NCBI GenBank assembly: GCA_905250115.1
Contig: CAJNOI010000019.1
Span: 808,856-872,855 of the forward strand
Reading direction: 5' to 3'
Source: Adineta steineri
Lineage: Eukaryota; Rotifera; Eurotatoria; Adinetida; Adinetidae
DNA: 64,000 nucleotides
A program made the translations under genes and the position numbers. Under the pieces are notes generated by a model that made no database searches, was not told the DNA's origin, and saw only the letters and a program-made list of their open reading frames with translations. This document shows positions 11,767 through 25,215 of the stretch, piece after piece (position 1 is the first letter of the stretch; every line of letters begins with the position of its first letter).

Positions 11767-14462
11767 TCAACATGGTTGTTTCACAATCTTTGATGTTAAC
11801 CATATTTCACATCGTTTTTCAGGATTCATTGAAGATCCTTTTAAACATTTGAATGCTTTTGAAAATTCTGGCATATTTGATAAAGAACCAATAACACGAT
11901 ATTTTGGATGAGCATGTGTATCAGTACTTAAAGCTATATTAGCATTTTCAAACGTAGTTTTTGTACACCATGTTTGTGCAAAACCAATAAAAAAGAATTG
12001 TTCATCTGTTAAATTAAGACCAGGTAAAAGTTGCTGCTGTTGATGCTTAATATATTTCATCGAAAGTAAATGATGACGTTTTAAATAACGTTTATAAGCT
12101 GTATAAGCTATTCGTAAACCACCATTATCAGCAATCTTAAGAATAATAATAATGATAATTTTAAATGAAAGAAACATTATAGTTCAGTATTTACATTTTC
12201 ATCTAATGTTAATAATCCATTGATATGTTCGTTACCGATGCGATATTTATCATATTGTTCAATAAAACATTGAGCATGTTCATCGAAGCGATGAGCTGAA
12301 CTTTTCTTCCACCAATTATTTAGATTTCCATACCCATCAAAATGTCGACCACTAATCATACAATGAAATTTTATAATTTAATAGTAGATTATTTAATTTA
12401 CAAAGTATATATCTTTAGAAACAAACCTTGCATCAAATGCATGTATAAGTTCATCTAAAATAATGAAAAGAATATGAATTATATATTTAAGTTAAATCTA
12501 CTTACGACCAATAATTGACGCAATCGATCCAAAATTCAATGAAATAGGTATATTAGGGTCGAAAAATCTAAATGAACAAAATTTTGTAATAATTTATTTC
12601 ATAAACTTCTATACGGTGTTTGTAAAATTCCAGCTGGAAATACAATCATATTTTTCGATGGTGTATAATATGCATTTACATCAACTGGTGTCATTATCCA
12701 TTCTTCCATATTCGGACGTTGATCCTATATTATTTTACAACAGCGTAATTTGATTACAAGATATCTTACAAGTTTTTTCAAATTTTGTTCTTTTTGAAAT
12801 CGTTGTACTAATATATGATTAATAATTGAATTATTAGTCTTTGATAGAATTAAATCTTGATAGAATCTATCAATATTTCTATTATCTTCAATCCATTTTG
12901 GATAACCAAGTCTATCTATATTCTAAGATATATTCTTTTTTAATCTAAAAATATTCATTTCATCTACTAATAATCATTTTTGCTTTTATTTGTGCTTGTT
13001 GACGTGTTTCATTATCCATCCATTTAATATTCGGTAAAGTTTCAATAAATGCTGAATGAATTTCTTCAACAATATATTCGATTTTTTCTTTATTTTTTTC
13101 ATGAAATATTTTTGAAATAAATAACGCACCTAAACAATATCAAAAGCAATAAAACTTAATTCTGTAATTTTTTCTACCCGTAGCAAATCCAAATGCTTCA
13201 TCTGTTCTTTTCATACAAATTTCCCATAATGGTTTTTCTTCTGTAATACCTTTTAAATAGATTTTTAATGATTTTTGAATCTGAATAAAATTTTCCGACA
13301 TATAAGGTAATAAATCTTGTATAATTTGAAATGTTATATAATTTGCTAAAATATATTTTGGTGTTGTTTGAATTATTTCATTTAATCTATTGAAATAATT
13401 CGGTGTTAATATAAGAAATGTTTGATTAGAAAAAAATGTTTGATTTTTATGAAAAATTCTTTGTAAATAAATTTCAATATTAAACCAAGTAGAAAATAAT
13501 TGTTGCAGTTGTTCATATGTCCGTATATGATAATATTCATACGGATTATGAGATTTTTTTATTTGAAAAATTGATGCTAAACGTTTTTCAAATAGAAATA
13601 TTTCATCAATTTGTTTTAATATATCATAATAAGATAATGATGAATGAAGATATTGAAATAATTTTATACCAAATTGATTAAATAAATAACGAACATGTTT
13701 ATCATAATAACGAAAATGTTCATCAAATGATAAACCAGATTGTTCAAAAAAAATACGATAATATTTATTATTTTTTTCATCAATTGTAATACCAATATGA
13801 AATAATGGATTGATTTTATATTGATGAGTATAAATCAGACTTGAAACAAGATTAAAATCTGTTCCTAACCAATTTTTTACTAATAATGGTGAATATCCAA
13901 TAGGTTGAAGAATATTTAATAAAGTTTGTCTTGCTAAATTTTCATTATTTATTGTATTCATACAAGAATAAAAATAATTTTGTAATTTTTCTATTGACGG
14001 TGAATTTATTTCGGAATTATTTTGAAGAATTTTATATAAAATAATTAAATTATTTTTATAAATTTCTTTAAAATAACTAATGGATGTTTCACTTGGTGTT
14101 AAAAAATGATTATCAATCCATCCACCACATGCATATTGATAGAAATTTTCACATGGATTTATATTTAAATCAAGATTTTCAATAATTCGATGTGATGTTG
14201 ATATACATGCAAGTGATGAACATTGTTGATGATATGAATTCGAATAATATTGTGAGAAAATAATAAATGGAAGTGAAAATACAAGAAGAAGAATAGTAAT
14301 AAAAATAAGAAAGATAATAATATATTGATATTTCAAAGAATTATACCATGACGAATATGTTTTTGTTGTAGATTTTGATTGAATCCAAAATCGTTCAAAA
14401 GTAGAATTAAGAAGAGATATTCGAGCTTGTTGTAATGATTTTTCATAATCTTGATAGGACAT
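11767..14462 (-). CDS. M13 zinc metallopeptidase (neprilysin / endothelin-converting-enzyme family)
   Basis: Multi-exon minus-strand gene. First exon 14462-13178: cytoplasmic N-terminus, one membrane anchor ([20 protein letters not shown]), then an ectodomain with [12 protein letters not shown]. Later exons carry the family hallmarks: [20 protein letters not shown] (about 12620-12700); HELIHAFDA, the HExxH zinc motif, split by an intron between its first base and the rest (about 12420-12530); LNNWW; and LTLDEN joined to IADNGG, giving the third zinc ligand. It is a type II membrane ectopeptidase that cleaves small peptides. The TTG at 14504 is not a credible start; the in-frame ATG at 14462 is used. 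The family usually ends at CxxW, but here CEIW is followed by ten more residues ending in Cys. All catalytic residues seen are intact, so it is probably active. Confidence 0.93.
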
Positions 14463-14651
14463 ATATGCATAGTTTTTTTTTATTCTTTTGTAATAGGTTG
14501 TCAAGACAAAAAATAAACTATAGATTTTTTTCTTTATTCATAAGAACAAAAAGACACACGAAATTTAATGTAACAATTTATATACAGAAAACAAAACAAT
14601 GTCAAATCTACTGTTCGGACTAAAAAAAAGGCGAATGAATGTATTTTCATA

Positions 14652-15603
14652 TTAAATAATCCAGACAAGTAATTGGTCAATTGATGAACGTCTACGATGA
14701 CTTTTTATACTTGTTTGTTTTTGATAATGAACTGATGTTGTTGAACGATGATATGATATATGATCTTTTTCATTTTTATTTTCATCTAATGATTCAAATG
14801 CTCGTTGTCGACAAAGTTCACAGACAATAAATGGTCTTGTTCGTCTTTGTTTAGAAAATAAGGGTGTTGAACATCGTGGACTTTGAGGAGGAGAATTTGT
14901 TGAAAAATAAGATGATGTTGATGTTGGATGAACTAAATAAAGATAAATAGATGTTTTATTTGTCTTTTTTTCTAAGGTTATAGACATAAATGATAAATTC
15001 AAAGTGAAAGGGAAGGGCGTATTGTTATGTCAGATCTTCAAAGAAAAACAACCCGACAATTTGTCAATAAAAATTCATTTTTATTTATTATTCTTGAAAA
15101 ACTAAACAAAAAACTTTATCCAATTAATATAAAATGTTATATTTTGAGTTTCTGTTAATCAAATGTTTCTCTCAGCTTTTTCTCAAATCGAAGGCGACAA
15201 TTGTTAGTTAGTATAGTGATGCTGTGATTGCACACACTTCAATATAGGATATCCTGTCGGTCTTTTTATTTCTTCTTCTTCTTGATTTACATTTAACATA
15301 AAACTGTGATATTGTCGACTCATCCTTTTAGTTAATATATTCTAACGAATAAATGATAATCAAAAAGACATTGTTTCATAATCAATTATATATTCAATGA
15401 AAATTTATGCATGTATGCCTACCTGCTGTTGTTAAAGATGTTTTAGGTGTTGATGAACGAAATAACATGCCACTAACTTTACATTTTGATGCTTTTGAAT
15501 CCATTGTTATTATTGGTTTTATTGATGGTTGTAATGAAAGATTTTTACGTTTCTTTATTTTAGCTGATGAAGATGAATATAGAATTGAAGCAAGTGAATT
15601 CAT
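14652..15603 (-). CDS. Hypothetical small Ser-rich protein with a CxxC motif
   Basis: Two exons are proposed, 15603-15423 and 14932-14652, joining in phase through a GT-AG intron of about 490 nt into about 153 residues. The product is Ser/Thr/Lys-rich, with FIVCELCRQRAFES in the second half and an SPRCSTPLF proline-directed stretch, and ends LLVWII. No family recognised. Within the intron an acceptor-bounded frame on the same strand (about 15200-15345; MSRQYHSFMLNVNQEEEEI) could be an alternative exon, but it does not join exon 1 in frame for long. An upstream in-frame ATG at 15660 is also possible. Composition and codon use resemble the neighbouring real genes, but the model is an inference. 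Confidence 0.45.
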
Positions 15604-17910
15604 TCTAAAAAATATTATATATTTATATACAGAAAAGAAGAATTTATCAGCCGGCATCATATATAATTATTCGATATACGCACATACGTAATCAAAGTGA
15701 AAATTTTACTGTCATTATCGATGAGGTGTATCAGAGAAAATACGATTTTATTATCAGGTGGTAATATCGTCGATATTCTCTCACTCTTAAGGAAAAACGT
15801 AATCGTAAGTGTTAATAACTTTTTCTGCTGCGGTTATGAGACTATTTGAAGTTACGTAGTACAAAATATATGAGTGCTCGTGCGCTCACACCTATTCAAT
15901 ACGAACGAATAGGTGAGTAAGCCGTATAAAATAGATCAACAAAGTAAAATAATAAAAACACAGACAACTTAAAAAGATGAAACAGGCGTCTCACGTTTTG
16001 TTAATTTAGTCCGACAAATGACCGAAAGGTAGAAGAAAATTAACACTTAGAAAGATAGTTTTTATAACTATTTAAAAATATAGAAAGAAACCTTACCCAA
16101 CAATTAGGCTGATTAATATTGATGACAGCCAAAGAGAGAATGCGTGGATATGAAAACAAATTAAATTAAGACGTAACTGAATGAATATACTATTAACATA
16201 GAAGAAGAAGAAGAGGAAGAAGAAGAGAGGAGAAGAAATAAGAGAATTATTTATTGGATATAAACAATATGCTTTTATCGTCATTTCATTGGATAGATGA
16301 GTATGTAGGAAGAAACAGGTGTAAATGTGTCGATAGACTATTCATATAATATAGAAACACCTTTCCTATATTTGATATATACTCAACATTTCATTTCTTA
16401 GTGACGAATACAAATATTTAATTGATGATGCTATGAATAATTGAAATGATTAATACTTATTCTTGATTAATCATATACACGAGCGTAACGATTAATTATC
16501 ATCGTTCGTTCAACAACATAAGTTGAACAAAATGATTAAAATTCTCGAACCAGATGATACAATGAAATGTATATTGATATGGAAAGAAGAAAGCTGGTAC
16601 TTTGTTGTAACGAAAAAATAAGTTTACTTTTCTAAAGTTTGATCTCATGTGGTGTTTTTAAGAATAATACATATACAACGGCACTTTCTAAAGTTTGATT
16701 TTTGTTGTTTTTGTCGGCTATATTGACGATGTTTGTTTTGTTAAGACTAGTTGATATCATGTGCGCATCAGAAAAAAGAAATTAGCAGTTATAGAAATGA
16801 TTGAAGTATATCTTTTAAAAGGCGATACGGGAGTGAATGCACGTGTACATTATAACGGATATATGTACTTACCGTATTATTATTCAAGATGATGATGATG
16901 ATGAATCAGTATTTAATTGAGTGAAATCAAGAAAAATAAATATATTCATCAAATTTTAACTTCAATATTGAATATATATATATATATATATATATAATAT
17001 GAATTGTATCTATTTTGTATATCTAATCTGACAGGCAATTATCAATTTTACTGTTTAGTTTTCATCAAACGCAATTTATTTTTTTACGAGGTTGATTTTG
17101 ATGATATAGTTAAGAGCTCTTATAATTCACTCATATATGTGATATCTTTTGTTGTTTTTCTCTACAATAGTCTGTTAATATGGCATTGATATTGGACAAA
17201 AAATTATCTCAACATATAGTGTTCAAATAGAATATATATATTAGACTAGAACGGTGATATGACTATATTCTCAGCTAGAATTATAAACGAGAAACAGATG
17301 TAAATATGAGAGAATTCGATTTCATTTCCTATCGTGTGGTGTTAGTTGACCTTTTTCTTTTCTCTTGTATAACAGAATTAAGGCGTTTCCGAAAAATGAA
17401 ATAATGAAAGTCAATTGTTCGTAGACAAACTGGAAAAAATGAGTTAAATGTGGGTGGTCATTGTAAATGTAGACAACGATGGATGCGATACGGAAATTAC
17501 AAGCAATTATAAAGTAATCTTTGATTTTTATAAAGATATGAAAAATAAACATCGTTTTTTTTCCTCTATGCGTGAAAATTGTTACATAGATGCTTGTATT
17601 GAAATTCTCAGACAGTGATTATCTTTCGCTATGGATTAATCGCTTTGTTCATCAACAATGTTTTAAACATGTTCTTAAAATTTGTTTTATATTGATTAGC
17701 AAAGAAATATCAATAGTATAATATTTATGATGCTATTTTCTTTTCTAATAAATAGTGTCATCAAGTTTATCTGTACATTATAAATAAAAGAGGAGAAAAA
17801 GAAGAAGAAGAAGAAGAAGAGAAGAAATAGCTTAAAAATTTACATAACTGTTCATACACACGTAAAAGAAACGTTTTAATTTTTAGCTATACATCAGAAA
17901 TTATATATTT
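15604..17910. other. Long intergenic stretch, no gene seen
   Basis: 2.3 kb, AT-rich, with a (GAA)n/(AGG)n run near 16200, an (AT)n microsatellite at about 16972-16996 and another GAA run near 17800. Short open frames lack any protein-like pattern. Confidence 0.5.
16972..16996. repeat. (AT)n microsatellite
   Basis: About 12 uninterrupted AT units read directly in the sequence. Confidence 0.8.
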
Positions 17911-20900
17911 TTAAAAAATACATGGTGGTCCACGATCAGGACTTTGATCTTTACATCCGGTATTTCGTAAATAAGGTTCATTTACATCTGATACATCAGC
18001 TGATCTTGATGAACGACCACGACGTTTTTGTTCCTACGAAAAAAAAAAGAAATTTATTTACGAATAATAAATATCGAGATTTACTTGAGTATAAAGTTGA
18101 TTATCACGATCAACGAATGTTTGTAAATAAGGTACAATTGATAGTTGTGTAGTTTCGGTTTCTTTTTCTAAAAAATAAAATTTATTTTTTTTAAATTTAA
18201 ATTATAAAATTTCAACCTTGAAGTTGTTTTTCATATATAAGAACGTAAGGTGTAGCTGATGGAAAACGTTGAAAATGTGCATAAACATTTTCATATGTTA
18301 AATGTTCAACATGTGTATCATTAAAAAGCCACCAACCAATCGAATTATTATTATTTTTATCAATTAAATCATCATTATTAATCATAACAAATGCATAATA
18401 ATGTCCACTATTCATTGATAAACCATGATGAACAACAATTGCTTTTAATCGATATGATATAAATGTTTCATTTACAGTTAATAATTGTATAAATTCTGGT
18501 AATGTTGTACGATCAAGACATTTTTCATATTTACCAGTAAGATGATTATGTACAAAACGTTTTAATAATAAAACAAGATAATTTGGATGTGATGTTAAAA
18601 ACATTCGACGTGAACCATCTTCTTTTTTACCACATTTATCACATGCAAATTGATTTTCATTTATTAATGATTCCCATGCAAATGTATGATCAATAAGAGA
18701 TTGTAAATCAAAGATTTTTTGTTGATCATCATTTGTTGATGATTGTTCATGAAAACCAATAGATAATTCATAAAATAAATCTTGAGATTTCGTTATTGAT
18801 GAACATGTTAAACATTTACTCAGATGTACACATGTACCCATAAGATGTTGTTTAACAAGATCGAGATTTGATCTTAAAAATAATAAAATAAATTCATTCG
18901 TTTTCTTATTAGTTTACTGACTCTTCTATTGATTTCTCCTGGGAGCTTTTGAAATGATAAGAGTTACTAATAAGGGAACTTTCTCAACTGCCAAATCGCT
19001 TTTTAAGAGTGGTTTTCTAGAAAATCGGTTTCCACAAAACCACATACTTTTTACTAAATGTTGTTTTTTATTCGCTCAAATACAAACCTTTGTATTTTCG
19101 TATTAAGTTGTTATGGTGTGTACCTGTTTTATAGATTTACTTGGCTGTATTTTCTCGAATATTCTATTCGAAAGAGAAAGAGTTGTTGTTTCATAGATAA
19201 TTCGATACGCTCTATAAAGACTTCAGGGCACTTCTCATAGTCATATTCGAAATCAGCATGGTCGATAAACTTAAAAAGCAATTTGGCAGTTTGGAATGCT
19301 CCCTCGTAAGAACTATAGAAAAGTTTGTATAAGAAATTACATACTCATTTTGTGTTGTTTTTTTTGCTTCTTCATGAAGTGCGTCAAGGAAATGTCGAAG
19401 AAATTCTTGACAATCTTGTTGTTGATTATGTTCAAAATAAGATGGTTTTGCTTGATGCCAAAATCTTTCTGGTCGATAATGTGGTCTCTACAAAATAGAA
19501 TTAAATATTATTCATAGGAATTTCCTTTTTTTATACTTGTGAAAGTGTTAAAAAAGCAAATAAATTTTGTAGAGATTTTAATAATTCATTATTTGAAGAC
19601 AATATATCACAATTAAGTACACATTGTCGAAATTTTGTACAAGCATATAATGCTTGCATAATTGCATTTAGATAACAAGTATTGCCAATATTAATTAAAC
19701 CAACTTTATCATGTAAACGAATTGGTATTTCATTTGAATAATTGTCTATTGATGATGATTTACATTTCATTAATTGAATATTTTTTGCATAAGTTGAATT
19801 TGGCTTTGGAAGACTCTAAATTTCGATAAGAAAATATTTGATTAGAAAAAATATCGTTTGTTTTTTACTTGAAGTAAATTATTTAATAATTCATTATTAA
19901 GAAGATTATCTTCATTATTTAATAAACTTTTAAGACCATAACGAACACTTTCAACAAGATTATTCATTTCAATATTATCAATAAGAAAATTTGGATTATT
20001 TAGAACAAGTTGAACCATTTCACTTTGTAAAGTACTTGCAAACTAAAATAAATAAATGAATAGAAATAAAATAATAGCAATGATTTATTTACATACAGTT
20101 TGTAAATGAAATGGTTGATTTACAAATATCCAACATAAAGCTGGAATAACATTTTGATAAGATGATGGATTACCAAGCATTGATATTAACTAAAATAATC
20201 GTATTTTTTTTTAGAATTAAAATATTATTGTAAATAAGACTTATTTATCACGGATCTCCTACAGATATACTACGCTATTCTGATTTTATATAAATACTCA
20301 AGTTTATCCTATAGATCACTAGTTAATTGAAAAGAATTTAATATAAATATACATCGGAGATAATTGATGATGATGCTGATTGTGCTACAAGCATTTCCCG
20401 TTCACGTTTAAATAATAATTTCCAAATTGAAACAAGCCATTGTGATGGTTTTGTTGTTGAACATGGCCAACGAAAAACTCGAGCTAAACGATTGAGACAT
20501 AATATTAATCTATCATCATCGATTGTCTAAACAAATTGAAAAAATTGTTCAATTAGAAAATACATCAAATATTTTATTTACTAAAATAAATGAATCAAGT
20601 AAATTTTCATTTGGACATTCTTGTAATAGGTCAATAATGTTTGCTAATGCTGTTGATGGTTCATTTGTTACTGTTGAATCAGCTAAACATGTTAATAAAC
20701 CACTTGTAACACCATTAACAATATCATTTAATAAATGATTCGACTTTTTATTATTTTCATAACATAATTCTTCAATAGTTGATAATAATTGTTTACAAAA
20801 TAATTCAACTTGTTCAATTGAATGATCAAATGTACGTAAACGAAATAAAACTAATTCAACTAATTTTATATAGAATATTGTTCGTTGTCCATCAGTTAAT

Positions 20901-21331
20901 TGTCGATTTTTTGTTATAGATAATAAAATAAAATGTAATGCTTCATTATTTAATTCATGTCTTTCAAAAATAGCACGTTCTAAAAATGGTCGACCAATTT
21001 CAATTGGTAAACGATCACTTAATAATTGGACAAATGGTATTGATAAATCAATATGTGCATCATTTATTAAATGTTCAGCAATTGAACAAAGACATTCGGG
21101 ACTATGACAACATTCCAAACAAGTACGACAAAATGCTAATGTATCAAGATCAATTTTAGTTGATGTTAATTCACGTACATAGTTTATAATATGATAACAT
21201 GCTCGATTGTTTACTGGTATTGTTGTTGAACAAGGAGTTTGTAAATATGCTGATTTTAAACGTTCAAGTAATTGTTGTTTTACTTTAAATGGATGTGTAC
21301 TTTTAATAATACCAGTTATGATTTGATCCAT
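17911..21331 (-). CDS. USP38-like: USP35/USP38-like ubiquitin-specific protease
   Basis: Multi-exon minus-strand gene. It starts MDQIITGIIKSTHPFKVKQ, close to the USP35/38 N-terminus, followed by several hundred residues of helical repeat-like sequence. The catalytic core starts at about 19690 with KVGLINIGNTCYLNAIMQAL (nucleophile Cys), followed by LQNLFAFLTLSQ, QQQDCQEFLRHFLDALHEE, zinc CxxC pairs (LSKCLTCSS, FACDKCGKK), the His box MNSGHYYAFV, and FNDTHV holding the third catalytic residue. The tail is basic and Ser-rich, ending PPCIF and TAA. The reaction is removal of ubiquitin from proteins. The start at 21331 is preferred over the in-frame ATG at 21355 because family members begin MD. 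The intron between the QQDC and SNLDLVK exons carries a MITE-like element. Catalytic residues are intact. Confidence 0.92.
18973..19304. mobile_element. MITE-like element with about 35-bp terminal inverted repeats inside the USP intron
   Basis: Left end (18973-19007) reads AGGGAACTTTCTCAACTGCC and continues AAATCGCTTTTTAAG. The right end (19270-19304), read on the minus strand, is AGGGAGCATTCCAAACTGCC and continues AAATTGCTTTTTAAG. The arms match at most positions. Just inside the left arm is a second small hairpin, GTGGTTTT at 19009 and AAAACCAC at 19036. There is no transposase inside. The short length and terminal inverted repeats fit a non-autonomous DNA transposon. No clear target-site duplication was seen. 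Confidence 0.6.
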
Positions 21332-22760
21332 TGTTTTGTATGAGAATAAAAGCAAATATATATATAAGAGTTACTGAATGATGAAATGAAAGAGTAGTGA
21401 TATTATTATTCTAGATTATTCAACAGCTGATTTATTTTTAAAAAGGATTTGCTAGTTATTCTGTCCATTTAATGAGTAATTGATAGAGGACGCTAGTAGA
21501 AAGTAAGGAAGAATATTTGACATTTTATTTTCAATAGAAAAAGTCTTTTCTCTTTCAAATAATCAAAACCAACGATTTCTAGTCACTTTCATACTCGAAA
21601 TAATTAAAAAATATTCAAATATATCTAATCTTGACATCGATTATAATTACAGATTCTAATGAGAAAACGGTAATACATTGCTTGGAAATTTTTACTTAAT
21701 TTTTGATTTTCAACAGAACTATAAAATGATAGTACCTATTCATATGTATAAAATAGACTGATAGCAAATAATCTCTTTTCTGTTGCGGAGACGAAGTATA
21801 CACTTTATATTAAAAGATTAAAAAGTGTATGAAATTTTCTGTTTTTGTTTTTGTTTCTATGGTAAACAAAATACTTTTTGGTTAATTTTATTATTTCACC
21901 GATGAAATAGATATTCATTAATAAGGAATTTCTTAAAAAAAATATTTAATCTTGTTTATTTCAAACAGTTGAATTACTTAAAAAATTTTGATTAAATATC
22001 ATATTAGAGATAAACTGTTTTTTCTTGTATAAATAGTTCAATACACATATTATTGTATAATATTCATATATAATTAATGTCTTTTAACACAGAATAACTC
22101 CTTAGATAAATGACTGTAATTTATTTTTATTTGAGTTGACTATGAACCTACGGTTAATCGAAATTTTCTGGGGTCACATACAATCATCCTCCGATAATCG
22201 TTGTTGTATTGTATAATTTTTATTACTCGTACGATGTACGTCATCGATCATTCAAAGTATGGACATGGCGACCTTCAAAAAAAACAAATGATTGGTAATA
22301 GCAGAGTACTTTTATTTCATCGAGAACGATTAAAATAAGTCTGATCAATATTGACAAAAACGAATAAACATGCGTTACATTCGTTGTATAGACTGACATG
22401 TTGTTTGTATGTTTGTGTACAGCCTCTCAATGTGTCTTTTGTTTATTATATTATATGAAATAAGAGAGAGAAATGGTGATGTTTTTTTCTTCATGCGGGT
22501 TGTCTATCTGGTACGAACTAACTACAAGAAAAATTGGTGTGATTAACCGATCTAGGGATTTTTTATTAGTTTTATGGTGGTAATTTACAGAAAAAAAATG
22601 TTTACATAATATATGCTTGAATGATTTAAAGGAGTTGCCGGTCCTATGATATGTTGGATTGACTATATATATACGGAGAAAAATCGATAGTAATCACATT
22701 CATCGTTATCGATTCGATTAGATACTCATTTATTTAATCTATCAGTGATAATTTACAATC
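21332..22760. other. Divergent intergenic; possible TATA element before the EF-hand gene
   Basis: 1.4 kb between divergent genes with no coding signal. CTATATATATACGG at about 22662-22675, some 85-100 bases upstream of the ATG at 22761, is a plausible TATA-like element but could equally be chance in AT-rich DNA. Confidence 0.35.
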
Positions 22761-24554
22761 ATGAGCTCCGATTATGCTCGCACAATCTTCAATCAAGTTG
22801 ATACCAACCGTGATGGTGCCATCGATAGAAATGAATTTCAACAATGGATCAGTAGTAACCGAGGTGGTGCTAGCTTTGATGGTGCATCAGGCTATGGATC
22901 ATCATCATTTGGTAGCTCTGGATTTGGCGCAGGTGCTGGTTTAGCTGGTGGTAACTATGGTAGTTCATCAAGCTATGAATCATCAGGCAACAGTGGATAC
23001 GGTGCTAATGCTGGATTCGGTGCTTCTGCTGGATTTGGTGGTGCATCAAACTATGGATCATCATCATCAAACCAATCATCAAGTAACGGACTTGGGAGTC
23101 AAACATACAGTTCACAAACAAATGTTCAAAGATATGCAACTGATGCTCAAGGACTCTTTCAAGATGCAAACCCACAAATCATCCGTCGCCCAGCTCCAGG
23201 TGGTGTTCAAACCTACACACAAAACATCAAAGTTCGCTTCCTTCAACCACCACCAATCCCACCACCAGGTGTAAGTTATTTCTTTTCAGTATTTTGAATT
23301 CTTTCATTACCTAAAAATTGTCTATTATATAGCCACTCATCATCAAAGAAGTTCGTGCACCTCAACCACCTCCACCACCACCTCTTCGCATTCGTCAACA
23401 AGCTCCATCTCTTCCTCAACCACCCCCACTCGTTCTTCGTGAAAGACCACCACAACCACCAGCTTCACTTGCTTCACAAACTGTCATTCGTCGTTTAGCT
23501 GCTTTACCAGTTCCACCACGATCAGTCATCATTGAACGTATGCCACCCCTCCCACCTAAACCACGTACGTTATAATTGAAAGAAAAATTCTTCATAAATT
23601 ATATTTAATATTTTTATTCTATCTACAGGTGATGTCATCATCGAACGATGGGTTCCATATGGAGCACAAGCTAAACGTCGTACAATTGTACAACGTGCAC
23701 AAGCTGCTCAACAATATGCTAAACCACGTAATGTTATCATTCAATACGAACCCTCACAAGTACGTGTTGTTCGTCAATTCCAACGACTCGGTGTTACCCA
23801 ATCTAACCCACAAGCTTATGTTCAACAATATGGTGCTTCACTCCTTACTTCAGCCGTACTTTTACAACAAGCTCGTGCTGCTGGTGTCGTTGAAGACATC
23901 GTAAGTTTTTTTGATTTTTTTTAAGCTATTGAAAAACATTTATGATCGTATTTCAAATTTATTTAGTCACCTCCCGCTGTTGCTGGTGCTGCTGTTGGTT
24001 TCAGTGCTGCATCATATGGTCAAGAAAGCCAAAGTGCCCAAGCATCATCATCACGCTTTGAAAGCAACAGCTTCGGCTCAAATGCTGGTGCTAGCTTTGG
24101 TGGTGCTGGTGCTAGCTTCGGTGGTGCTAATGCTAGTTTTGGTGCTGATGCTGGTTTCAGTGGTGCTGGTGCTAGTTTTGGTGCTGATGCCGGTTTCGGT
24201 GGTGCTAGCTTTGGCGGTGCTGATGCTGGTTTTGATGCTACTGGTGCTCGATCTTCATCATATGAATCATCAAGCAACGGTGGATTCGGTGCCGATGCCG
24301 GATTTGGTGGTGCTGCTGCTGGATTTGGTGCTGGTGCTGGTTTAGGTGGTGGATTTCAATCATCTTCCTCATCATTTGAATCGAACTCTGTTGGTGGTGC
24401 CGGATTCTGTGGTGCTGGTGCTAGCTTTGGTGGTGCTAGTGCTGGAGGCAGTGGATTCGATGTTGTCGATGCTGCTTTCCGAAATGCTGATCAAGATCAA
24501 GATGGAAAACTTAACCGTGCTGAGTTTCTTCGTTTCGTTCAACAAGGTTTATAA
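22761..24554 (+). CDS. EF-hand protein with Gly/Ala/Ser-rich arms and a Pro/Val-rich core
   Basis: Four exons, 22761-23270, 23333-23564, 23629-23900 and 23967-24554, joining in phase into about 533 residues. An N-terminal EF-hand loop (DTNRDGAIDRNE) and a C-terminal one (DQDQDGKLNRAE) cap the protein. Between them, the first arm is Gly/Ser/Ala-rich (FGASAGFGGASNYGSSS). The centre is Pro-rich with repeated VIIER and PPLPPKP phrases, then VIIQYEPSQVRVVRQFQRLG. The second arm is tandem GASFGGA and GADAGFG. Such low-complexity arms are typical of structural, self-associating or extracellular-matrix proteins, and the EF-hands suggest calcium-dependent behaviour. No signal peptide is seen, so it is probably intracellular. 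Function not known. The gene is clearly real, with four clean exons and matched ends. Confidence 0.85.
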
Positions 24555-25180
24555 ACAAATAATCTTATACAATAACGGCATAGGATGCAGTTCAAAACTG
24601 TATCCTAACCTTCTCATTTTAATCCGTACTTATTTAGTTAGTTTTTACGTTTAAGAACTTATTGTTCTCATACAATGATGACACACGAAAATTATTTTTA
24701 GTGATTTCTTTCTTGATAAAATAAATAAAATTTTATAATTTACAAAACATAATTTTATTTTATAATAACCTTATTCACAATAATATGATTAAGTTTTGAT
24801 GCATTCATTATATTTTTTGTCAATATCCAATTTCTATTTGAACTTTATAGAAATAAATTTCTAATTATTAGAAAATATGAAAATTTTTTGATAAATAACA
24901 TGTATATCTCTATGACATATTATCATTTTTCGTATGAGTTACACAAAAGGAAATAGAATTTTCGAGGTATTAGAAAGAAGATGTTTGTTAGTGAACTATT
25001 TTTTAATTTGTTACCAGAATGTATCTCGTTCAATATTAACTCAAAATTTTTCAGTTATAAATATCTACAGCTTTTTAATGTTTTTCAATAATCTGTTTAG
25101 ATCAATTCAAAAGTACTGACAGAGATTATATCTGGTGATGAGTTAGTTCAAAGAACAAGAAAGAACAAGAAAAGAGATAA
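24555..25180. other. 3' flank, no gene seen
   Basis: AT-rich; AAAATAAATAAAATTT near 24717 is a likely polyadenylation signal for the EF-hand gene. A 61-codon open frame at 24934 has no recognisable content. Confidence 0.4.
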
Positions 25181-25215
25181 TACCTGTAAACAAAAAACGA
25201 CGCTCGTGATTTACC

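Noticed and set aside
19058-19345. A long minus-strand frame (GAFQTAKLLFKFIDHADFE) in the USP intron as an extra exon
   Set aside because: It overlaps the right terminal inverted repeat of the MITE-like element, has no match to the USP fold, and the flanking catalytic exons are contiguous without it.
24020-24277. Pro/Ala/Lys-rich minus-strand frame
   Set aside because: Antisense of the GASFGGA repeats of the EF-hand gene; low complexity explains the open frame.
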